This document shows, in pieces, positions 1 to 5,262 of a stretch of DNA of 5,262 nt. The translations under genes and the position numbers were made by a program. The notes under the pieces were generated by a model. The model was not told where the DNA came from, made no database searches, and saw only the letters and a program-made list of their open reading frames with translations. Source of the DNA: TMED27 sp963922705 (GTDB lineage Bacteria > Pseudomonadota > Alphaproteobacteria > Micavibrionales > Micavibrionaceae); the NCBI GenBank assembly GCA_963922705.1, contig CAWUJS010000112.1, positions 1 through 5,262 on the forward strand, written 5' to 3'. How positions within the stretch are numbered: position 1 is the first letter of the stretch; each line of letters starts with the position of its first letter.

Positions 1-1023
1 ACTTATACCGCGCCATTCGATATTGTCCGTAAAATGCGTGGCAGTATTCTTGTGCTTGGTCCGCTTCTTGCCCGTTTTGGTGAAGCAAAGGTTTCATTGC
101 CTGGCGGTTGTGCGATTGGAACACGTCCGGTTGATATGCATATTAAGGCGCTTGATGATATGGGCGCTAGGATTGTTCTGGAAGAAGGCTATATTAAGGC
201 CAAAGCACCGCAAGGCGGCTTGCAAGGAGCAAAGATCCTTTTCCCAAGAGTGTCGGTTGGTGCAACAGAAAATCTGATGATGGCGGCAACGCTGGCAAAT
301 GGCACAACAATTTTAGCGAATGCGGCGCGGGAGCCTGAGATTACTGATCTTGGTGAATGCCTGATTAAGATGGGCGCTAAAATTGAAGGGCTGGGTACCG
401 AGACAATCCGTATTGAGGGCGTCAAATCTCTTGCCGGGGCACATCATCGCGTTATTGCCGACCGTATTGAGACAGGGACGTATATGATTGCTGCAGGCAT
501 GACGGGTGGTCAGGTACGGCTCGAAAATACATCGATTGACGCTTTGAGCGCGGCGGCGGGATTGCTGTCTCAAGCCGGGGTTGAAATTGCAGAAGATGGA
601 GATGATATTATCGTTGCGCGTGATATCAATCGTCCTTTAAAGGGGATTGATGTTATGACAGAACCGCATCCGGGTTTTCCAACTGATCTTCAAGCACAAT
701 TTATGGCGATGTTGACAGTTTCCGCAGGCGCAGGGCTTGTCACTGAAACGATTTTTGAGAACCGTTTTATGCATGTCCCGGAGCTAAATCGTATGGGCGC
801 TGATATCTCCGTACAAGGGAATTCAGCGATTGTGCGCGGTGTAAAACAGCTTAAAGGCGCAGAAGTCATGGCAACTGATTTGCGTGCATCTGTTGCGCTT
901 GTACTGGCTGGGTTGGTCGCAGAAGGCGAAACAACTGTAAACCGCATTTACCATCTCGAGCGCGGTTATGAGCATATTGTTCAAAAATTATCCGCTGTCG
1001 GTGCTGATATTCAAAAAGTATAG
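1..1023 (+). CDS. murA: UDP-N-acetylglucosamine 1-carboxyvinyltransferase (MurA), 5'-truncated by the window edge
   Basis: MurA transfers enolpyruvate from PEP to the 3'-OH of UDP-GlcNAc in the cytoplasm, the first committed step of peptidoglycan synthesis. The frame is open from base 1 and gives 340 residues before TAG. Aligned from memory to the 419-residue E. coli enzyme, about 78 N-terminal residues are missing, including the Lys22 region. The ATG at 34 is therefore internal (the VRKMRGS segment), not a start. The catalytic Cys (E. coli Cys115) is seen in LPGGCAIGTRPVD, codon 109-111. The Asp305 equivalent lies in FPTDLQAQF (codon 685-687) and the Arg397 equivalent in ERGYE (codon 961-963). 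The recurring MGA-[RKD]-I segments reflect the known internal repeats of the inside-out alpha/beta barrel of the EPSP synthase/MurA family. Because the active-site residue is Cys rather than Asp, a fosfomycin-sensitive enzyme is expected (inference). The gene faces the Nudix gene convergently, and nothing visible is broken. Confidence 0.97.
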   Translation, partial: TYTAPFDIVRKMRGSILVLGPLLARFGEAKVSLPGGCAIGTRPVDMHIKALDDMGARIVLEEGYIKAKAPQGGLQGAKILFPRVSVGATENLMMAATLANGTTILANAAREPEITDLGECLIKMGAKIEGLGTETIRIEGVKSLAGAHHRVIADRIETGTYMIAAGMTGGQVRLENTSIDALSAAAGLLSQAGVEIAEDGDDIIVARDINRPLKGIDVMTEPHPGFPTDLQAQFMAMLTVSAGAGLVTETIFENRFMHVPELNRMGADISVQGNSAIVRGVKQLKGAEVMATDLRASVALVLAGLVAEGETTVNRIYHLERGYEHIVQKLSAVGADIQKV

Positions 1024-1058
1024 CTTAATAATCACTTATCAACTGATATTAACATATA

Positions 1059-2126
1059 CTATATTTCCAAATCTGTGGGCGGGGGATCCGGCATTTTGAA
1101 CGGGTGTATCATTCTTCCTACTGCAGAAGTTCCGAATGGCGAAAATCTTCTTTCTGGCTGGGAGAGGCTTTTTATGATTTGTTCAGGGCTTTGTCCCATA
1201 AGCTGTGCAAGTTTGGTCAAGCCTTTTTCAGGTTCAGCTTCATGTTTGAAAATATTCTTTAAAACACCCTCCGGACTCATGCCTTTTTCAACGGCGCGGC
1301 GCGCCATCACCATGCCCGCATGAACATAACGGTAAGATTTCTCAGGATTATATGTAACTGGATTAATCCGCCATAACTCGTCTATTCCAATTGCTGATAT
1401 ACAGGCAACTTCTTTACTTGGATCAATTTGTGATTGCCCAAAATCTTTGCCCTTTGTCAGAAATTTTTTAAACTCTTCATTTGTCGCTGTTTGATAGTCA
1501 AACATATATGGCCGCGTGATAACCGGCTTTGTTTCATTGCCGCGTCGTTGAATTTCGCCTTTTGCCGCATTGGCGAAATAGGATAAATCAAGCGGTGATC
1601 CCTGATCGATAAAGCGCAAATGTCCTAAATCAATTTCAACACTCTCGGATAATTGAAATTTAACGTCTCTTAAATTTTTCAAAATACCGGGTATGTTTTC
1701 GGGTTGGCGCGCCTGTTCGAGAGTGATTGCAGGATTTTTACTGGTAATGATATTCTCAAGCTCTTGCGTTTTTTCGGCAATGAATTTATTGGCATGCATA
1801 TCCGCCGGTACTGTTAGAATCTGAGCATCTACCATTTCTTCCATCATTTCACGCACCGCGTTCACGATTGGCATTTCATCTTCATTAGCACGACCACCAA
1901 AAGGCCCAACGCTATCGGCTGCGCCATTTGCCTGCGGGTTTTTTCTGGTGTCCATGAGGGCAAAATAGTGACCGCTTGGGTTGGTGACGGTGATATCAGC
2001 GCCATAGCCGTAATTGAATAGATTGTTCTGAATTCCATGGGTGATGGCTCGGAAACGGTCTTCGGATCCGGGTTCGGTGGAATTTATATATTGCAAGAAC
2101 GCAGCAATTTCATCTTTTTCATCCAT
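1059..2126 (-). CDS. Large Nudix-box protein, probable Nudix hydrolase of unknown substrate
   Basis: This 355-residue protein carries a Nudix box at residues 78-100. Gly78, then five residues, Glu84, then seven residues, then REMMEE (92-97) fit GX5EX7REUXEE exactly, so all the usual metal-binding glutamates are present. The consensus Gly-hydrophobic end of the box is Val99-Asp100 instead. The preceding strand (ITVTNPSGHYFALMD, about 45-59) and PFGG (75-78) also fit a Nudix fold. Family members usually hydrolyse nucleoside diphosphates linked to another group; the substrate cannot be told here. A typical Nudix domain is roughly 130-150 residues. Here there are about 44 extra N-terminal residues and about 255 after the box, including a Leu/Ile/Lys/Glu-rich region, two similar G-x-SPE motifs (282-292, 311-321) and a proline-containing tail (MPDPPP). 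No signal peptide or membrane segment is seen. The ATG is preceded directly by an in-frame TAA, so it is the earliest possible start. It has no Shine-Dalgarno sequence and may be leaderless. I do not recognise a named gene. Confidence 0.8.
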   Translation of the reverse strand: MDEKDEIAAFLQYINSTEPGSEDRFRAITHGIQNNLFNYGYGADITVTNPSGHYFALMDTRKNPQANGAADSVGPFGGRANEDEMPIVNAVREMMEEMVDAQILTVPADMHANKFIAEKTQELENIITSKNPAITLEQARQPENIPGILKNLRDVKFQLSESVEIDLGHLRFIDQGSPLDLSYFANAAKGEIQRRGNETKPVITRPYMFDYQTATNEEFKKFLTKGKDFGQSQIDPSKEVACISAIGIDELWRINPVTYNPEKSYRYVHAGMVMARRAVEKGMSPEGVLKNIFKHEAEPEKGLTKLAQLMGQSPEQIIKSLSQPERRFSPFGTSAVGRMIHPFKMPDPPPTDLEI

Positions 2127-2133
2127 TTATTTA

Positions 2134-2162
2134 ACACTATGAAAATTTATTTATTTTGTCAA
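2134..2162 (-). promoter_or_regulatory. Candidate sigma70-type promoter of the Nudix gene, overlapping the trpF stop
   Basis: On the minus strand a perfect TTGACA (2162-2157) overlaps the trpF TGA stop. A weak -10 follows: CATAGT (2141-2136) at 15-base spacing, or TAGTGT (2139-2134) at 17-base spacing. The intervening sequence is very AT-rich. Either -10 places transcription start within about 0-3 bases of the ATG at 2126. That would give a leaderless mRNA and would explain the missing ribosome binding site. The -10 match is poor and AT-rich DNA gives chance hits, so this is a prediction only. Confidence 0.35.
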
Positions 2163-2794
2163 ATTCTTTTTACAGATATCAGAAAGTTTTTGATTTTTGT
2201 CGCATCTTTTTTACCGGGGGCGGACTCAACGCCGCTGGCAACATCAATGGCGTTTGGCTTTAAAATGCTTAAAGCGTCCTGTATACTATTTTCCGAAAGG
2301 CCGCCAGACAGCATCCATGGCTTTTTAAAGCTGCGGCCTTTTAGGATAGTCCAGTCAAAGCTATGCCCCGTTCCGCCGGGCAAGGTGGCATTTTCCGGAC
2401 GTGCATCGAAAAGCAACCAATCAGCAGCGCTTTCATAGCCTTCCAGATTGTTTAAGTCCTGCTCATCACGTATGCGGATTGCTTTAATGACAGGCATTGA
2501 AAAGCGTTCTTTGATTTCGTGAATACGACCCGGGCTTTCATCGCCATGGAGCTGTACCATGTCGAGCTGAATACCCGTTAAAATCCGTTCTAATGCATCA
2601 TCTTCCGGATTTACAAATAGTCCCACAGAGCGAACCCCGGTTGGAATTGCGCGCGCCAGATTCCAGGCAATATCAAAAGTAATATAGCGCGGTGATGGTT
2701 CGTAAAAATTAAACCCGAGAAAACGAGCGCCGTTTTCTGTTGCTGCTTTAAGATTTTCCGGATCTTTGATTCCGCATATTTTTACGTCAGTCAT
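2159..2794 (-). CDS. trpF: Phosphoribosylanthranilate isomerase (TrpF)
   Basis: TrpF catalyses the Amadori rearrangement of N-(5'-phosphoribosyl)anthranilate to CdRP, a step of cytoplasmic tryptophan synthesis. The 211 residues match the usual length of a single-domain (beta/alpha)8-barrel TrpF. The catalytic Cys7 (general base) lies in VKICGIK and the catalytic Asp130 (general acid) in LLFDARPE. Other family blocks appear in order: FNFYEPSPR (28-36), QLHGDE (81-86), LPGGTGHSFDW (138-148), LSGGL (162-166) and DVASGVE followed by PGKKD (184-197). The phosphate-binding blocks near the C-terminus are intact. The ATG lies two bases after the pyrF TAA, so translational coupling is likely; the only good SD, GGAGA, sits inside the pyrF coding end. 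In many alphaproteobacteria trpF is followed by trpB and trpA, but here a Nudix gene follows after 32 bases. Confidence 0.96.
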   Translation of the reverse strand: MTDVKICGIKDPENLKAATENGARFLGFNFYEPSPRYITFDIAWNLARAIPTGVRSVGLFVNPEDDALERILTGIQLDMVQLHGDESPGRIHEIKERFSMPVIKAIRIRDEQDLNNLEGYESAADWLLFDARPENATLPGGTGHSFDWTILKGRSFKKPWMLSGGLSENSIQDALSILKPNAIDVASGVESAPGKKDATKIKNFLISVKRI

Positions 2795-2812
2795 GTTTAC
2801 TGTAAACTCTCC
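2795..2812 (-). promoter_or_regulatory. trpF ribosome binding site with a palindrome between SD and start codon
   Basis: On the minus strand GGAGA (2812-2808) lies 13 bases before the trpF ATG, farther than the usual 5-9. The whole spacer (2807-2795) is the palindrome GTTTACAGTAAAC, which includes the pyrF TAA stop. It could fold as a weak 5-bp hairpin with a CAG loop, bringing the SD nearer the start codon. Alternatively, terminating ribosomes may simply reinitiate. The SD is visible; the folding is inference and the stem is AT-rich. Confidence 0.35.
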
Positions 2813-3489
2813 AAAATATCATGCGCCGCCTGTGCCGGGTCATCTGCTTTTGTTATGGGTCGCCCAATGACAAGATGTGTGGCACTTAAATGAATGGCCT
2901 GTTTTGGGGTCATGACCCGTTTTTGATCTTGTGCATCAGTGCCGGATGGGCGAATGCCCGGCACCATCAGTTCAAAATCTGGCCCGCATGATTTGCGAAT
3001 ATACTCGATCTCCTGCGAGGAGCAAACAACGCCATCAAGGCCGCTATTCTTTGCGAGTTCTGCCATTTGTATAGCGCGCTCACGAAGACTGTCTCGATAG
3101 CCGACAGCGCGAATATCCTCTTCGGATAAGGAGGTCAGGATGGTCACGGCTAAAAGCTTTGTTTTTGAACCGCAAGAATCTTTTGCAGCCTGCATCATTT
3201 CTTGACCACCGCTGGCATGGACATTCAGATAGGCGGGGTCGAACCTATCGCAGGTTGTTTTGATCGCTCCGGCTACGGTGTTGGGGATATCATGGAATTT
3301 TAAATCGATAAAAAGTGCGGCTTCGGGGCAAGCTTCCTGAATGGCTTCTATCCCTTGGGGGCCGAATGAATTGACAAATTCCATACCGACTTTAAGGGCT
3401 TTTGTAATCGGGCCGATGGTTTTCGCCCATTGTGTTGCCTGTGTCAGATCAGCGGTATCGAGGGCGCAAAAAATTCTTGGTGTATTCAT
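2797..3489 (-). CDS. pyrF: Orotidine 5'-phosphate decarboxylase (PyrF)
   Basis: PyrF decarboxylates OMP to UMP, the last step of de novo pyrimidine synthesis, in the cytoplasm without a cofactor. The 230-residue length is typical of the bacterial short form. Active-site residues are all visible: Asp11 (CALDT), Lys33 (LKVG), and the catalytic Asp62-Lys64-Asp67 network in FIDLKFHDIPNTV. Further family blocks are NVHASGG (89-95), AVTILTSL (114-121), VPGIRP (176-181) with the phosphate-loop region, DQKRVMTP (188-195) and VIGRPIT (207-213), whose Arg210 binds the ligand phosphate in the family. The ATG is preceded by a weak purine-rich GAGAAAGAG rather than a strong SD. It starts 35 bases after the stop of the sulfotransferase gene and ends 2 bases before trpF, all on the same strand, so one transcript is likely. 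Nothing unusual is seen in the protein. Confidence 0.97.
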   Translation of the reverse strand: MNTPRIFCALDTADLTQATQWAKTIGPITKALKVGMEFVNSFGPQGIEAIQEACPEAALFIDLKFHDIPNTVAGAIKTTCDRFDPAYLNVHASGGQEMMQAAKDSCGSKTKLLAVTILTSLSEEDIRAVGYRDSLRERAIQMAELAKNSGLDGVVCSSQEIEYIRKSCGPDFELMVPGIRPSGTDAQDQKRVMTPKQAIHLSATHLVIGRPITKADDPAQAAHDILESLQ

Positions 3490-3524
3490 CTCTTTCTCAC
3501 ATTTTCTAAAAGGTTTACAGGGGG

Positions 3525-5262
3525 CTATAATAGATTTTTCGCCCGACCGGCTTCAAGTGTAGTGATCAGTGGTTCTAACTGATCTGCATAGCGTTCCCAC
3601 GCTTTCACAGAGGTTTTATAGACGGGTTTTGTGACTTGCATTTTGGAGGCAGTCAAAATGGCGCGTTTTTGTTTATGCGGCTCAAGACAGGCATCATCCC
3701 AGGGAAGGGCGATGTAGTCTATCAGGCGGCGTGCTTGATTTTCAAAATCATTTACTGTTGATTCATAGTCGATTTCAATGAAGCGATCGCCCAGGAATTG
3801 TTGCCAGTGCTCCATTGTATCAAGATAGAGATTATAGTAATCGCCCATTTCTTTGAGGTCATAAGACCAATATTGTCCGCGTGCAAAATTCTGTTTATAG
3901 CATGACAGGCATGTATCAATTGGATGTCTACGACAATGGATTACTTTTGCATCTGGCAAAATGCTTAGAATTTTTCCAAGGCTTGCAAAATTGCCGGGCA
4001 TTTTATCTGTAATTCTTAAGGCTTTACCGCTTTTATCTCTTTGTTTGATGCGATTAACGTACCATTCGCCCTGTTTTTTTGCATTTTGCTCTGTAACCGG
4101 GCCAAACTCCATATCCAGCATGCTGATTTCCAGCAATTCACCTGCTCCGAAAACGTTATGGTGTGATGAGATAATTTGTTCAGTCAGCGTTGTTCCTGAG
4201 CGCGGCATACCAATGATGAAAACGGGCGTTTTGGATTGAAAGCCATGCCCTTCAAATTTGGCTAATTCGCCGGCTGAATCTCTTTCATGTAAAGCTTTGA
4301 AATTTGCCTTTTGGTGGTCTCCGTCGTAAGGTACTAATTGTCTTTTGCAGTCATTGGCCTTTTTTAAATGTTCGAAGGCTTTTTGATAGTCGCCTATATC
4401 TTCATAGGCTGAGAAGAGTGAAAAATTGAGCAGGCTTGCCTGATCCAGCCCGTATTGATCTATGGTTTTTTCAATTTCCAGCATTTTTTGGAAATCAGGA
4501 TCGTCTTTTGTGAACGTTTTTGTTTTGGAGAGCGTGTAGTAAATTGTTGGGATTTCAGGGTGTTCTGCCTGTACTTTTTTAACGTATTCCAGGCCTTTAT
4601 CCTTGTTGCCTAAAGACAGGTTAAGTTCGGATAAAGCGACCAGTGGCTGAATCATATTGGGGTTCATTTCCAGTGCTTTGTTGAAATAGTCCTGCGCCTC
4701 TTCCAGCCTGTTTGCAATGTGGCAGATATTGCCTTTGCGCAAGAAGGCTTCGGGCATTTCAGGGTTCATTTCAACCGCTTTATCAACGGCATCGAGGGCC
4801 TCTTGTATTTTATTGCCGCGTTCCAGTACATGGGATAGGCGAATATAGATTTGCGAGGAATCCGATGTTAGCTCTTTTGCCATTTCAAGTTCGATTTCCG
4901 CATCGGCATAGCGATCCTGCATAAAAAGAACATCGGCAAGCTCGAGGCGGATTTCAGCAGATTGCGGTTTTAAAACGGCGGCTTTTTGGATGGCTTGTTG
5001 TGCATCTTCTGTCTGCCCGATAGAGCGATAGGCAACGCTCAGATTCATAAGGGCTTCTGCATAATCAGGCTGATATGAGATTGCTATACGGGCTTGCTGA
5101 ATGGCGTCTTCAAACCGGTTTTGCTGAATGAGTGCAATACATAAATTATTGTGTGCCTCAATATAGTCAGGTTTTTGTTTGATTGCGTTGCGGTACCATT
5201 GTTCTGCCTCTTCTGTTTCGCCTAAATCCAGGAGGGCGTTGGCTAAATTATTCATGGATTGC
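3525..5262 (-). CDS. TPR-repeat sulfotransferase (Sulfotransf_3-like), N-terminus beyond the window
   Basis: The protein joins an N-terminal tetratricopeptide array to a C-terminal PAPS-dependent sulfotransferase domain. Residues are counted from the ATG at 5255. That Met lies inside a TPR helix (SMNNLANALLDLGE) and the frame stays open to the window edge, so the real start is outside. Seven TPR units of exactly 34 residues are marked by Pro29, 63, 97, 165, 199 and 233, with the fourth position degenerate. An eighth TPR-like unit is at about 275-305 (AYEDIGDYQKAFEHL). The sulfotransferase domain runs from about 342 to 560. It has the 5'-phosphosulfate loop PRSGTT (351-356), DKMPGNF (417-423) and the 3'-phosphate-binding pattern RHPIDTCLS (Arg443, Ser451). 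The family ending QVTKPVYKTSVKAWERY is at 540-556. The acceptor is unknown; in this family it may be a glycan, lipid or protein, with the TPRs possibly binding a partner. No membrane segment is seen. pyrF follows after 35 bases. Confidence 0.9.
   Translation of the reverse strand, partial: QSMNNLANALLDLGETEEAEQWYRNAIKQKPDYIEAHNNLCIALIQQNRFEDAIQQARIAISYQPDYAEALMNLSVAYRSIGQTEDAQQAIQKAAVLKPQSAEIRLELADVLFMQDRYADAEIELEMAKELTSDSSQIYIRLSHVLERGNKIQEALDAVDKAVEMNPEMPEAFLRKGNICHIANRLEEAQDYFNKALEMNPNMIQPLVALSELNLSLGNKDKGLEYVKKVQAEHPEIPTIYYTLSKTKTFTKDDPDFQKMLEIEKTIDQYGLDQASLLNFSLFSAYEDIGDYQKAFEHLKKANDCKRQLVPYDGDHQKANFKALHERDSAGELAKFEGHGFQSKTPVFIIGMPRSGTTLTEQIISSHHNVFGAGELLEISMLDMEFGPVTEQNAKKQGEWYVNRIKQRDKSGKALRITDKMPGNFASLGKILSILPDAKVIHCRRHPIDTCLSCYKQNFARGQYWSYDLKEMGDYYNLYLDTMEHWQQFLGDRFIEIDYESTVNDFENQARRLIDYIALPWDDACLEPHKQKRAILTASKMQVTKPVYKTSVKAWERYADQLEPLITTLEAGRAKNLL

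Noticed and set aside
161..802. Repeated ATGGGCGCT at about 161, 370 and 793 in murA
   Set aside because: It encodes the recurring Met-Gly-Ala of the internal structural repeats of the MurA fold, so it is not a DNA-level repeat element.
2037..2438. 133-codon plus-strand open frame across the Nudix/trpF junction
   Set aside because: It overlaps two well-supported minus-strand genes, has no recognisable motif, and reads like the antisense shadow of their coding sequence.
2800..3520. Shared octamer CTGTAAAC at the trpF junction (2800-2807, plus) and in the pyrF leader (3520-3513, minus)
   Set aside because: Eight bases shared once could be chance, and the second copy lacks the dyad, so there is no support for a common operator.
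3961..4239. 92-codon plus-strand open frame inside the sulfotransferase gene
   Set aside because: It lies antisense to the conserved catalytic part of the sulfotransferase, and no family motif is seen.
5253..5255. ATG at 5255 as the true start of the TPR-sulfotransferase
   Set aside because: The Met falls inside a TPR helix, the frame is open to the window edge, and no ribosome binding site is visible in the remaining seven bases.
1059..5262. Functional link between the Nudix protein and the sulfotransferase through PAPS/PAP turnover
   Set aside because: Some Nudix enzymes are known to act on related nucleotides, but nothing in this Nudix sequence indicates that substrate. The candidate promoter also suggests independent expression.

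Overview
The window looks like a chromosomal housekeeping stretch from an alphaproteobacterium. The evidence is the wording of the PyrF, TrpF and MurA proteins, the direct pyrF-trpF linkage, and a TPR-sulfotransferase of a type common in that class. By eye the PyrF resembles Rhodospirillales-type proteins (the DLKFHDIPNTVAGA and DQKRVMTP stretches). The base composition is moderate and leans slightly to AT. The exact lineage cannot be fixed from this sequence. I see no tRNA, rRNA, CRISPR array, insertion sequence or phage gene.

Layout. Positions 1-1023 (+) hold the C-terminal four-fifths of murA, which makes the first committed peptidoglycan precursor; its 5' end lies outside the window. A 35-base gap without an evident terminator separates it from four genes on the minus strand. 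In transcription order these are: a large TPR plus sulfotransferase protein (5262-3525, N-terminus outside the window); pyrF, OMP decarboxylase (3489-2797); trpF, phosphoribosylanthranilate isomerase (2794-2159); and a 355-residue protein with a near-perfect Nudix box and long unfamiliar flanks (2126-1059).

How the genes work together. The sulfotransferase, pyrF and trpF are closely packed (gaps of 35 and 2 bases) and probably share a transcript. PyrF and TrpF are both small (beta/alpha)8-barrel enzymes on phosphoribosyl-linked biosynthetic routes (UMP and tryptophan). trpB/trpA, which follow trpF in many alphaproteobacteria, are absent here. The Nudix gene takes their place. It lacks a Shine-Dalgarno sequence but has a TTGACA box overlapping the trpF stop codon, so it may have its own promoter and a leaderless mRNA.

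The least explained part is the Nudix-like protein: a catalytically complete motif in an unusually long protein with a duplicated SPE-helix motif near its C-terminus. The rest of the window is ordinary metabolism and cell-envelope synthesis, and I found no convincing new multi-gene system.
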